A stretch of DNA of 64,000 bases from Deferribacteres bacterium (lineage in GTDB: Bacteria > Chrysiogenota > Deferribacteres > Deferribacterales > Geovibrionaceae), in contig JAEWZN010000019.1 in NCBI GenBank assembly GCA_023395255.1, positions 1 to 64,000 of the forward strand, given 5' to 3'. Below the pieces are notes generated by a model. It worked only from the letters and a program-made list of their open reading frames with translations. It made no database searches and was not told the DNA's origin. Both the position numbers and the translations under genes were made by a program. Positions 27,226 to 34,763 of the stretch are shown here, piece by piece (the first letter of the stretch is position 1; the number at the start of each line of letters is the position of its first letter).

Positions 27226-28341
27226 ATGACATTCACACAGATACATAAGGAATACGACTGGAATGAGGTCAAGAACTTCATCCACTCAAGGACGGCAGCG
27301 GATGTTGCCGCGGTAATGAATAAAGACACCCTGACAGAGACCGATTTTGCCGTTTTGCTCTCACCCGCAGCGGAGGCTTTCCTTGAGCCCATGGCACGGG
27401 AGGCAAGCCGCATAACTTTGCAGAGGTTCGGCAAAACAATCAAGATATACGCCCCTATCTACACATCCAACGAGTGCACAAACTCATGTGTTTACTGCGG
27501 ATTCAACAAGCACAACGAAATCCCCAGAGTGACCCTGACGGATGAGGAGATACTCGCCGATGCTAAAACCATCGCCGATATGGGGATTCAGCATCTTCTC
27601 CTTGTAACAGGGGAATCACCGAAGGTGGTGAGTGTTTCGGATCTCGCCAGAACCTGCGACATGCTGAGGGATATGTTCAGCTCTCTTTCAATAGAAGTTT
27701 TCCCCATGAGCACAGAGGAATACGCCGCTCTGCGCAGTTCCGGTGCGGACGGTCTGACAATATATCAGGAAACCTACAACAGAGAAACCTACGCCAGAGT
27801 GCACCCCGCGGGGAAAAAACGTGATTTTGACTGGCGCCTTGAAACGCCGGACAGAGGAGCGGAAGCAGGCTACCGCACAGTGGGCATAGGCGCGCTTATG
27901 GGGCTTGAGGATTTCCGTACCGAGGAATTTTTCGTCGGCATCCATGCCCGTTATCTTATGAAGCAGTACTGGAAGACCCACGTCACCGTGTCATTCCCCC
28001 GAATACGCTTTGCCGCGGGCAACTTTACGCCTTATGAAATAATAAAAGACAAAAACCTTGTTCAGTCCATGCTCGCACTGCGCCTTTTCCTCCATGACGC
28101 AGGCCTTGTAATCTCCACCCGTGAACCCGCCGAGATGAGAGAGCACCTCCTCCCGCTGGGTGTAACGCAGATGAGCGCAGGTTCCAAGACCGAACCCGGC
28201 GGCTATAACAAGGAGCACGAAGGCAAGCAGTTCAAGGTCGAGGACGACAGGACTGTGGATGAATTCTGCTCCATGCTCCGCTCCAAGGGCTATGACCCTG
28301 TTATGAAGGACTGGGATAAAAACTTCCTCGTGAGGTCGTAA
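27226..28341 (+). CDS. thiH: 2-iminoacetate synthase ThiH (radical SAM)
   Basis: ThiH cleaves tyrosine to give dehydroglycine for ThiG. The radical SAM cluster motif CTNSCVYC (CX3CX2C) lies near residue 84, and 371 residues is normal. Choice of ThiH over the oxygen-dependent ThiO fits an anaerobic or microaerobic life. Spacing to thiG is one base and to ogt one base. Confidence 0.95.
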   Translation: MTFTQIHKEYDWNEVKNFIHSRTAADVAAVMNKDTLTETDFAVLLSPAAEAFLEPMAREASRITLQRFGKTIKIYAPIYTSNECTNSCVYCGFNKHNEIPRVTLTDEEILADAKTIADMGIQHLLLVTGESPKVVSVSDLARTCDMLRDMFSSLSIEVFPMSTEEYAALRSSGADGLTIYQETYNRETYARVHPAGKKRDFDWRLETPDRGAEAGYRTVGIGALMGLEDFRTEEFFVGIHARYLMKQYWKTHVTVSFPRIRFAAGNFTPYEIIKDKNLVQSMLALRLFLHDAGLVISTREPAEMREHLLPLGVTQMSAGSKTEPGGYNKEHEGKQFKVEDDRTVDEFCSMLRSKGYDPVMKDWDKNFLVRS

Positions 28342-28342
28342 T

Positions 28343-28810
28343 ATGTATATGGTTCACCTTACCAACAGGCACATAGGCGATGTTTTCCCCGTGTTTGACG
28401 ATTCGGGCAGGCTCACGGAGGTCTGCCTCATCCGTCCGGAGGAATTTGACACTGCGCCTGTTAAAAAAGAGCACGAGGCAATATGTGCCTATCTGGAATC
28501 ATACCCCGACGGCGAATGCCCGCTGAAATTTGATGAGCTTGTCTTTGAAGGGAGAAGCGATTTCCATAAAACGGTTTATAAAAATCTCTTCCTCCTTCCC
28601 AAGGGAGAGGTGATCACCTACGGCAGGCTCGCCGAAATAAGCGGGAGCAAAAACGCCGCGCGCGCAGTGGGCACGGCAATGGGAACAAACCCCTATCCGC
28701 TTATCGTTCCCTGTCACAGGGTTGTGCGTTCGGATTCACTCGGAAATTATTCCAGCGGAGTACATAAAAAAGTAAAACTTCTCGAAGCGGAAGGAGCTCA
28801 CTGGAAATAG
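28343..28810 (+). CDS. ogt: methylated-DNA--protein-cysteine methyltransferase
   Basis: This suicide DNA-repair enzyme removes alkyl groups from O6-alkylguanine. The acceptor cysteine is in the classic VPCHRVV motif, with GNYSSG downstream and the recognition helix GSKNAARAVGTAM before it. At 155 residues it is an Ogt-type single domain with no AdaA-like zinc domain. It begins one base after thiH in the same operon. Confidence 0.93.
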   Translation: MYMVHLTNRHIGDVFPVFDDSGRLTEVCLIRPEEFDTAPVKKEHEAICAYLESYPDGECPLKFDELVFEGRSDFHKTVYKNLFLLPKGEVITYGRLAEISGSKNAARAVGTAMGTNPYPLIVPCHRVVRSDSLGNYSSGVHKKVKLLEAEGAHWK

Positions 28811-28816
28811 CGGTTT

Positions 28817-28840
28817 TTTTTTGGTAAAATTACCAAAAAA
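28817..28840. promoter_or_regulatory. perfect palindrome between ogt and the sirtuin gene
   Basis: TTTTTTGGTAA (28817-28827) and TTACCAAAAAA (28830-28840) are exact reverse complements with a 2-base centre. A cruciform, an operator, or a weak terminator with A/T tracts on both sides is possible. It lies 7 bases after the ogt stop and 13 bases before the sirtuin ATG. Confidence 0.6.
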
Positions 28841-28853
28841 CGGCGGTGCTTCC

Positions 28854-29681
28854 ATGAACAAAGCAGCGGAGATCATACGCGGTGCAAAAACCTGCCTTTT
28901 TCTCACCAGTGCAGGGATGAGCGCCGAATCGGGCATCCCCACATTCAGGGACAAAGAAGGCTACTGGCGGAACTTTCCCGCTTATAAAAACCTCAACCTT
29001 GAGGCGGTGGATCTCGCAAACCCCAGAAGCTTCAAACTCCGCCCCGCCCACGCATGGGCATTTTACGAATGGCGCAGGCGGAACGCCCGCGAAAACAGGC
29101 CGCACGAAGGTTACGCAGTCATAAACGCTCTCATCGAAAAACACTTCCGAAACTCTTTCATCCACACCACCAATACAGACGGCTACCACATGATCTCAGG
29201 TACATCCGCCGACCATGTTTATGAAATTCACGGAAGCATATGGCGCTTGCAGTGCATGGCTGGGCTTGGGTGCAGCTACACATACGAAGAAAATGACGAT
29301 GTACCGCTCTGCGAGCTGAACAGTGAGAGCATGACCGCCTCAAAGCTGCCCCTGTGCCCCAAGTGCGGCGGTCTTCTGCGGCCTAATGTGCTTATGTTCG
29401 GCGATTTTGACTATGTGGAGCACGCTTATCAGTATAATAATTTCAGGGACTTTCTCGAACGCTCCGGCGTTCCTGACGTGGCAATGCTCATAGGTTCCAG
29501 CGGAAGTGTGCCCACGAACGACTATCTTGCCTTGCGTTTGCAGGCTTCCGGGTGCAGAATAATCACTATAAACCCCGATGAATCGTCCCTTAAAGTTTGC
29601 AAGCCTGATGTGTTCATACAGACCGGAGCAAAGGCCGCTCTTACAGAAATAGCGGACAGCCTCGGCATAAAATATAACTGA
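28854..29681 (+). CDS. Sir2-family NAD-dependent protein deacylase
   Basis: Sirtuins remove acyl groups from lysines using NAD. The Rossmann motif LTSAGMSAESGIPTFRD is at the N-terminus, TTNTDGYH and the catalytic histidine of YEIHGS lie mid-protein, and the zinc pair LCPKCGG follows. The open frame extends upstream to a TTG at 28821, but that start lies inside a palindrome. The ATG at 28854 is preferred and gives 275 residues. An insertion between the two zinc cysteine pairs is acidic. Confidence 0.9.
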   Translation: MNKAAEIIRGAKTCLFLTSAGMSAESGIPTFRDKEGYWRNFPAYKNLNLEAVDLANPRSFKLRPAHAWAFYEWRRRNARENRPHEGYAVINALIEKHFRNSFIHTTNTDGYHMISGTSADHVYEIHGSIWRLQCMAGLGCSYTYEENDDVPLCELNSESMTASKLPLCPKCGGLLRPNVLMFGDFDYVEHAYQYNNFRDFLERSGVPDVAMLIGSSGSVPTNDYLALRLQASGCRIITINPDESSLKVCKPDVFIQTGAKAALTEIADSLGIKYN

Positions 29682-29691
29682 AGGTGCTAAG

Positions 29692-30168
29692 TTGAAAACA
29701 AGTGCTGCGCTACTTAACAAAAATCCCAGATTCGCCGATTTTTCCGCTGCGGAAATGGAAGACTTTCTGAGTTATTTCACCAAAGAATCATACATTGCCG
29801 GAGAGCTTATTCTCAGAGAAGGTGACAAAGGCGATAAATTCTCAATCATTGCCGATGGGGAAGTGGGGATCTCCAAGGATGTAAATGAGCAGACGTCCCT
29901 TTTCCTCAACAATCTCAAAGCTGGTGACTTTTTCGGGGAGATGGCTATCCTGACCGGTTACCCGCGCTCCGCAAACGCAAAGGCGCTGACTGCGGTTGCC
30001 ATCCTCTCCATAACCGGGGAAAGGCTCGATGTGATGAAGAAAGCGCACCCAGCGATCTTCGGTAAGTTTGTGTGGATAATGGCAAAAACAGTGTCTGAAA
30101 GAATGTATAAGCTTGAAGAGAGACTTTCGGGGATTCTCAACGCATCGCTTTCGGAAAATTTCCTTTAA
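29692..30168 (+). CDS. cyclic nucleotide-binding domain protein
   Basis: The 158-residue protein is a single cNMP-binding beta-barrel. It shows GELILREGDKGDKFSII and the phosphate-binding segment FGEMAILTGYPRSANA. It has no DNA-binding or enzymatic domain after it. The C-terminal helices end the protein, so it may act as a stand-alone sensor or bind a partner. The start is TTG at 29692 with a good AAGGTG ribosome site. It closes the thiG-thiH-ogt-sirtuin run. Confidence 0.85.
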   Translation: MKTSAALLNKNPRFADFSAAEMEDFLSYFTKESYIAGELILREGDKGDKFSIIADGEVGISKDVNEQTSLFLNNLKAGDFFGEMAILTGYPRSANAKALTAVAILSITGERLDVMKKAHPAIFGKFVWIMAKTVSERMYKLEERLSGILNASLSENFL

Positions 30169-30240
30169 AAATTTACGGACAAAGATAAAATTACGTTGAC
30201 TAGGACGTGAAAATAGTTTAATAAATCAGTCCCGATATAA

Positions 30241-30314
30241 GGCGGTATAGCTCAGATGGTTAGAGCATGCGGCTCATATCCGCAGTGTCCGGGGTTCAAT
30301 TCCCTGTACCGCCA
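30241..30314 (+). tRNA. tRNA with CAU anticodon (elongator Met most likely)
   Basis: The 74 bases fold into a complete cloverleaf with acceptor stem GGCGGTA/TACCGCC, D arm GCTC...GAGC, anticodon loop CTCATAT and T loop TTCAATT. The anticodon is CAU, shared by initiator Met, elongator Met and lysidine-modified Ile2. The perfect first acceptor pair argues against initiator. Ile2 is not excluded. The 3' CCA is not encoded. An accessory gene cluster begins immediately downstream. Confidence 0.93.
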
Positions 30315-30330
30315 TTAATATGGGTTCTAA

Positions 30331-30364
30331 AGGCTTCTTCGAGAGATCGGGGAAGCCTTTTTTA
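30331..30364 (+). terminator. intrinsic terminator after the tRNA
   Basis: AGGCTTC and GAAGCCT form the stem around a 14-base loop and are followed by TTTTTT. Location 17 bases after the tRNA fits a tRNA transcript terminator. Confidence 0.8.
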
Positions 30365-30397
30365 TTTGGTGTTACTCTTTTTCTGGTGTGCTGGGAG

Positions 30398-30709
30398 TCA
30401 GGCGGATAAGGTCTGAACACGGCTCAGGTCAGTTGTCTGCTCAGCCTTCCATAAATCATAAGCCTGCTGCATATTCAGCCAGCTCTGCGGTGTGGTGCCG
30501 AAAAATTTACTCAGTTTCAGGGCTATTTCAGGGCTTATGCCTCTGCGTTTATTGCATATCTGGTTAATAGTCCTGAAAGACACACCAAGAGAAGCTGCCA
30601 GGCTGCTCTGCGTGAGCCCATGCGTTTCTTCAATAATTTCAGAAAGATACTCTCCCGGATGTTCGGGCTGGCGCTCCGTCTTTCTGTACATATCTCTCTG
30701 GATAGCCAT
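30398..30709 (-). CDS. higA: HigA-type antitoxin (XRE helix-turn-helix)
   Basis: The 103-residue protein has the HigA/VapI signature HPGEYLSEI, then the HTH LTQSSLAASLGVSFRTINQI. It neutralises the HigB nuclease and represses the operon. The toxin gene lies upstream, the order typical of higBA. A perfect palindromic operator precedes the operon. Confidence 0.92.
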   Translation of the reverse strand: MAIQRDMYRKTERQPEHPGEYLSEIIEETHGLTQSSLAASLGVSFRTINQICNKRRGISPEIALKLSKFFGTTPQSWLNMQQAYDLWKAEQTTDLSRVQTLSA

Positions 30710-30721
30710 AATATCCTCCTT

Positions 30722-31003
30722 TCAGTGGTAATCGACTATTTCAACATCAAAGGCATCACTCTCTTCAAACCTGAAGATTATGCGCCATTGCATATTGATG
30801 CTGATACTCCAGAATCCTTCTAAACTGCCGGAAAGCTTATGCAATCGGTGGCTTGGCGGCAGCCGGAGAAAATCTGTCGTGTCGGCGGCGTTTATCCTGT
30901 CCAGTATTTTTGCGGCTCTGGACAAAATATCTGACGGCAGCTTCTTGCTTTTCCCGTCATAAAATACATTCTCAGTTTCTTTATCGCCGAAAGACTTGAT
31001 CAT
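30722..31003 (-). CDS. higB: HigB-type toxin (RelE-fold mRNA interferase)
   Basis: The 93-residue toxin carries the RelE-fold features of HigB: IKSFGDKETENVFYDG at the start, a basic helix, the conserved LRLPPSHRLHKL strand and WRIIFRF. HigB-type toxins cut mRNA on the ribosome. The antitoxin follows by 12 bases. No truncation is seen. Confidence 0.92.
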   Translation of the reverse strand: MIKSFGDKETENVFYDGKSKKLPSDILSRAAKILDRINAADTTDFLRLPPSHRLHKLSGSLEGFWSISINMQWRIIFRFEESDAFDVEIVDYH

Positions 31004-31011
31004 TTAATAAA

Positions 31012-31032
31012 TTATAACCTATATGGTTATAA
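31012..31032 (-). promoter_or_regulatory. palindromic operator of higBA
   Basis: TTATAACC (31012-31019) and GGTTATAA (31025-31032) are a perfect inverted repeat with a 5-base centre. It lies 9 bases upstream of the higB ATG, the place where HigA dimers bind in known systems. Confidence 0.8.
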
Positions 31033-31065
31033 GTCAATGTTTTTGAAATGGTTGAGTATACTCAT

Positions 31066-32052
31066 TTAAAAATCTTCTATTGTCAGCGCTTGTTTAAAAC
31101 TTCTTGTTTCTCTATTGCTTCGCTCTATTACTTTGTCTTTGTTTTTATCAATCTCACCTAACAAAAGTGGAGATGCCGGAGAATGGTACTTAAAATTTTT
31201 TTGTGCCTTGTCTTTATTTATGTTTGCATAACAATATAAGCACTTGTGCATACAAGTATCATACTGTCCTATATCAATACATTTCATACAGCCACAATGT
31301 TCTCTTGCCCCATCCTTTAATTCTGCGCCTTTCTTATTTGTCCTAGTTATTTTACAATTAAGTATTTTCTCAACAAGAGTGCCGTCTATACATTTAGCAT
31401 GATTTATTCCAAGTTTTTCTAAATCAATTGATTCCGCACATGTTTCAAGTCCAAGTCTATAATCCTTTGTAATATCAATAAATCTACTAGCTATATTAAA
31501 CATATCACTTTCATGGAGTTGTTCTCTTATTCCCAGTTCTTTAACATTTTTTGAAATTTTACGGTATCCATCTAAAAAGCTTATTACTATCTTATCTGTG
31601 TAAGCATATAGCTGTTCACACAGTCTTTGAAATGCTTTTATATGAAACTGTTGCACATATTTCCCATTATCTGTGATAAAAATGGGATCATAACGTAAAA
31701 TTATTTTTTCTTTCCCTATTTTTTCTGAAAGCTCTTTAAAAGTTTTAACTATTTCAGTTTTATCCCTGACATTAGGTTCAATATCTTTACCATAAGGTGT
31801 AATAGTAAATTGGAAATAGTATTTATATCCCATCGCATCAATATCATCTAAATAACGAAATAACGGTGCGGGGTCTTTAGTCCAGAAAACAATACAATCG
31901 ACATTATCTGGAGTAAGTGGTATCTGGGAAACTTGATACAGATTCATCGGATTCCTGACATACACAAAACCTTCTTTTAATCTGTTAAAAAACCACTCTG
32001 CGTAAAATGCAGGAATATCTGTTCTTCTGCTGGCACTCAATATCATAATCAA
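31066..32052 (-). CDS. DUF1848 protein with C-terminal CX3CX2C cluster motif
   Basis: The 328-residue protein matches the uncharacterised DUF1848 family. It opens with ILSASRRTDIPAFY and has barrel-like strands (CIVFWTKDP, FQFTITPYG, IILRYDPIF). The cysteine cluster is C-terminal: C253, C255, C258, then C267-C271-C274 in TCMHKCLYCYAN. CX3CX2C is the radical SAM Fe-S motif, but here it follows the barrel instead of preceding it. The gene is very AT-rich and lies 3 bases after the methyltransferase gene. Activity is unknown. Confidence 0.75.
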   Translation of the reverse strand: MIMILSASRRTDIPAFYAEWFFNRLKEGFVYVRNPMNLYQVSQIPLTPDNVDCIVFWTKDPAPLFRYLDDIDAMGYKYYFQFTITPYGKDIEPNVRDKTEIVKTFKELSEKIGKEKIILRYDPIFITDNGKYVQQFHIKAFQRLCEQLYAYTDKIVISFLDGYRKISKNVKELGIREQLHESDMFNIASRFIDITKDYRLGLETCAESIDLEKLGINHAKCIDGTLVEKILNCKITRTNKKGAELKDGAREHCGCMKCIDIGQYDTCMHKCLYCYANINKDKAQKNFKYHSPASPLLLGEIDKNKDKVIERSNRETRSFKQALTIEDF

Positions 32053-32055
32053 TCC

Positions 32056-33087
32056 TTATATGATTTTGAAAGCAAAGGGAGAGTCTTCAAAATTACAATC
32101 GCGTAAAGGTGTCTCATGTGCTTCCAGTAAACAAGTTGTCTTACAGTGGCATAAATTTGTCTTTGTTTCAATACATTGGCTATGACAATGAACATGATAA
32201 CTACCTCTAAACCTATTACTAAAAGTGCCCCGCTTCATAAAAAGTTTATGGTGGATCTTTTCTTTATGTTCACGTTCACTGGCATTGTATTTAACAGGCA
32301 CAGTGTAAGAAACAAAGCACTTGTCACGTGGACATTTGTCAATGTTTTTGGCACAACATGATGGTAAGAAATAGTGGAGTCTTGTATTTTGTTTTTCTCT
32401 GAAATATGCAAATACCTCCTTATTTGAAATAAAAGGGATATACAAATTTTGTCCATCATTTTTTTTAACTTCATTCGTTGTATCAACCAAACATAAAATA
32501 CCATCGGATGATAGGATATTTTCAGCAATCTCCAGTGTCTCTGTATAAATCCCTTCATTTGTCCCAACCATCTCACTTAAAAACTTAAATGACAACATGA
32601 TATTGATTTCGTAAAACTTGCTTTTTATATGTCTAATGAAGTCTTCTTTATTGTTATATCTTTCATTATAGATATACAGCTTGATTCTGCCCCCATATCT
32701 ACACTTAATCTGTTTGTCAAAAATGTCTTTCTGGATATTTAGTGCATCTTTATTACCATCAACAGAAAAAATATTTACTTTAACGTGCACAGATTTTTCA
32801 TATAAAGCCTGCAGTAGACCAAACAACTGACCACCCGTACCGGACCCAACATCTAAAATATTTATTGTGTTCCCAAATTTGAAGTCATAATTAAAAAAAC
32901 AATCAAAAACATTGCAGAATATTCTGTATGATTCAACATAAGAACGTGGAAAATAGGTACCTAGATATTCAAGATTTTTATTTCTGTCATTTTCCAGATT
33001 AGATTGCACACCATGAGGATCCTTTTTGTATTTTGCCCCAATAGTCAGATATATGTAATCATACAGTTCTTTGTTAATTTTATACAT
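32056..33087 (-). CDS. SAM-dependent methyltransferase-like protein with Cys/His-rich tail
   Basis: I do not recognise a named family with certainty. The 343-residue product has a Rossmann SAM motif, ILDVGSGTGGQ, at residues 77-87, followed by acidic VDGN, as in class I methyltransferases. The last 100 residues are rich in cysteine and histidine (SCCAKNIDKCPRDKC; HCHSQC; CHCKTTC), enough for one or two zinc or Fe-S sites. Such an arrangement recalls Rsm22-type proteins, but this is only a resemblance. It is AT-rich and paired with the DUF1848 gene. Confidence 0.6.
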   Translation of the reverse strand: MYKINKELYDYIYLTIGAKYKKDPHGVQSNLENDRNKNLEYLGTYFPRSYVESYRIFCNVFDCFFNYDFKFGNTINILDVGSGTGGQLFGLLQALYEKSVHVKVNIFSVDGNKDALNIQKDIFDKQIKCRYGGRIKLYIYNERYNNKEDFIRHIKSKFYEINIMLSFKFLSEMVGTNEGIYTETLEIAENILSSDGILCLVDTTNEVKKNDGQNLYIPFISNKEVFAYFREKQNTRLHYFLPSCCAKNIDKCPRDKCFVSYTVPVKYNASEREHKEKIHHKLFMKRGTFSNRFRGSYHVHCHSQCIETKTNLCHCKTTCLLEAHETPLRDCNFEDSPFAFKII

Positions 33088-33162
33088 TATATTGTTCCCT
33101 TATTTTGATAAAATCAAATACTTTGCCTGTGTGGTGTTCTGCCGTTTACACTATTACGAATC

Positions 33163-33447
33163 TCAATACTCTGTATCCAGATCTGAGCAATAGTAACAAA
33201 GCTCTTCACCGAGTATGACATTACCTCCCATATCTTCGCAAGTCGATCTTGCAGCACCATCTGCGGCAACACGACCGAGCATGAGAACGGCAAAAATTTG
33301 ACCACCGGAGAACTCGATTCTTCCCATTTTTGTGCACCCTCTCAAGTCTGTAACAGTTTGCGCTTTAAGAACTGCTTTATTTTTTGAAGCAAGACACCCC
33401 GTGGTGGTTAAAGCAAGAAATATAATCGCAATCAATTTAAGCTTCAT
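33163..33447 (-). CDS. small lipoprotein (DUF4156-like)
   Basis: The 94-residue product starts at the ATG at 33445-33447, behind AAGGTG, rather than at the GTG nine bases earlier. The signal sequence LIAIIFLALTTTGC ends in a lipobox, predicting outer or inner membrane anchoring. The mature part contains four cysteines and the words RGCTKMGRI, reminiscent of the DUF4156 family. Function unknown. It is part of a run of small envelope proteins. Confidence 0.6.
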   Translation of the reverse strand: MKLKLIAIIFLALTTTGCLASKNKAVLKAQTVTDLRGCTKMGRIEFSGGQIFAVLMLGRVAADGAARSTCEDMGGNVILGEELCYYCSDLDTEY

Positions 33448-33475
33448 GTCAATCACCTTCTATTTTGTCAGCAGG

Positions 33476-33865
33476 TTACTCGATTTCGCTGCACGTCCCT
33501 TTCATTGTGCCTGTTGCTCCGTCATTAGTGTTTTTCCAAGTTCCGTTTATTGAGTAACGATCTTCATCAAAAGCGACTTTTCCTGTATGGATATTTGTCT
33601 GCCAAATGTAAACACCGCCGTCATAGCTGATTGTTCCTTGATAACTTCCTATGCCAAGGTTTACTGTGTTAGTTGAAAGTGTAATTGCTTCTGTCTCATA
33701 GAAATAATTCAACTCAAAACTGCCGCTATCAACACCGGCTATAGTTCCGCTGCATTCAAGATTACTGAGAGGGAATTCGTCACCCTGCAGTTCTCCCCCG
33801 CCATTGCTTCCGCCGCACGCAGACAAAACAAAAGTTACTGTTAGTATTGCTAAAAAAATTTTCAT
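33476..33865 (-). CDS. putative lipoprotein, beta-rich
   Basis: The 129-residue protein has a signal peptide and lipobox (VTFVLSACGG), then a Gly/Ser linker and about 100 residues with alternating polar/hydrophobic strands (ISYDGGVYIW, YSINGTWKN). Two cysteines, near the start of the mature domain and near the C-terminus, could form a disulfide. The ribosome site AAAGGGG is strong. No family recognised. Confidence 0.6.
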   Translation of the reverse strand: MKIFLAILTVTFVLSACGGSNGGGELQGDEFPLSNLECSGTIAGVDSGSFELNYFYETEAITLSTNTVNLGIGSYQGTISYDGGVYIWQTNIHTGKVAFDEDRYSINGTWKNTNDGATGTMKGTCSEIE

Positions 33866-33892
33866 GTTTAACCCCTTTAATTTGATAAATTA

Positions 33893-34030
33893 TTAATTGT
33901 CTTTAGACCTGAACAGGCTCGCAATCAGACCTAAAACGCCACCTGTTACCCCAAGTGCTGCCATAACAAGCAAAACTGCCCCATAAAGCGCAAAAGGCAA
34001 AATTGCTAAAATAAGTACAAATTCCAGCAT
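33893..34030 (-). CDS. 45-residue membrane protein
   Basis: A short frame starts at ATG 34028-34030 and ends at TAA 33893-33895. The product is almost entirely hydrophobic (LILAILPFALYGAVLLVMAA, then VLGLIASLF) with a basic end, predicting one or two membrane helices. Its ATG lies one base after the stop of the next small gene, which supports real co-translation. Too small for function assignment. Confidence 0.55.
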   Translation of the reverse strand: MLEFVLILAILPFALYGAVLLVMAALGVTGGVLGLIASLFRSKDN

Positions 34031-34031
34031 T

Positions 34032-34196
34032 TCAATTTGAAAGCGGACAAAGTGTTGTGACACTTATCGTTACTATTGTCCCATCAGTGTATCTGCAGTA
34101 TCTGTTCACTCCTTTTGTCCATTGGTCTGTCAGAAACCCTGCAAAAGCAGACGTTGAAAACATCAATAAAAGCATTACAATTAAAAGCTTTTTCAT
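34032..34196 (-). CDS. 54-residue secreted peptide
   Basis: The product begins MKKLLIVMLLLMFSTSAFA, a textbook signal peptide, and leaves about 35 mature residues with two cysteines (YCRY and LCPL) that may form a disulfide. A near-perfect GGAGGGT ribosome site sits 4 bases before the ATG. It is the first gene of the minus-strand small-protein run and is divergent from the XRE regulator. No family recognised. Confidence 0.6.
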   Translation of the reverse strand: MKKLLIVMLLLMFSTSAFAGFLTDQWTKGVNRYCRYTDGTIVTISVTTLCPLSN

Positions 34197-34277
34197 AAAA
34201 CCCTCCTGAACTATTGTTTTTTATACAACCTTATATCTCTTTTGTGAACTAAATACAACTCTTTATTGATGTAATGC

Positions 34278-34319
34278 GCATCTCATTTGTGTAGTACATT
34301 ACTGAAACGAATGAGATGC
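34278..34319 (+). promoter_or_regulatory. inverted repeat upstream of the XRE regulator
   Basis: GCATCTCATT (34278-34287) and AATGAGATGC (34310-34319) are exact reverse complements with a 22-base spacer containing a second pair (GTAATG 34271-34276 with CATTAC 34297-34302). The right arm ends one base before the regulator ATG. It is a good candidate autoregulatory operator that could also control the divergent small-protein genes. Confidence 0.7.
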
Positions 34320-34320
34320 T

Positions 34321-34635
34321 ATGGACATATTAGAAAAAATCACACAGCTAAAAAATGAACGGGGATGGAGCTCATACAAACTCGCAAAAACTGCTAATAT
34401 ACCTCAATCCACTCTTTCAAATCTTTACAGCCGTGAAAATTCACCTACTATTGCCACATTAACAGCCCTATGCGATGCCTTCGGCATATCATTGGCTCAA
34501 TTTTTCTCGGACGTAACAAGCTCAACGCTGACAGATGATCAAAATGAACTCCTGAAAAACTGGTCACGACTGTCACAGCCGCAAAAAGACAAGGTTATTG
34601 CCTATATCAAGGGTCTGCTGCAAGAACAGCTTTAG
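34321..34635 (+). CDS. XRE-family transcriptional regulator
   Basis: The 104-residue protein has a complete N-terminal HTH (SSYKLAKTANIPQSTLSNLY, about 18-37) and a C-terminal helical segment (LTDDQNELLKNWSRL ... KDKVIAYIKG) of the kind found in small phage-like or SinR-like repressors. It is divergent from the small envelope gene run and is preceded by a strong inverted repeat. It probably represses its own promoter. Confidence 0.85.
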   Translation: MDILEKITQLKNERGWSSYKLAKTANIPQSTLSNLYSRENSPTIATLTALCDAFGISLAQFFSDVTSSTLTDDQNELLKNWSRLSQPQKDKVIAYIKGLLQEQL

Positions 34636-34689
34636 CTGTCCAGTCACATAAATGACCACTCACCTATATTTTCGATGAAGAGAGCATAG

Positions 34690-34726
34690 CACTAAGGAAA
34701 GTCTTAGTGGTCGCCTTGAAAGCGAC
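34690..34726. terminator. tandem hairpins between convergent genes
   Basis: CACTAAG/CTTAGTG (34690-34696, 34703-34709) is followed directly by GTCGC/GCGAC (34710-34714, 34722-34726). A T6 run starts about ten bases later. It lies between the ends of the XRE gene and the minus-strand HTH gene and may terminate one or both. Confidence 0.5.
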
Positions 34727-34763
34727 AAAAGAAACTTTTTTGATATTTTAGAAATGTACTGAG

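Noticed and set aside
28821..28853. TTG start of the sirtuin gene
   Set aside because: It falls inside a palindrome, and the ATG at 28854 begins right before the conserved domain.
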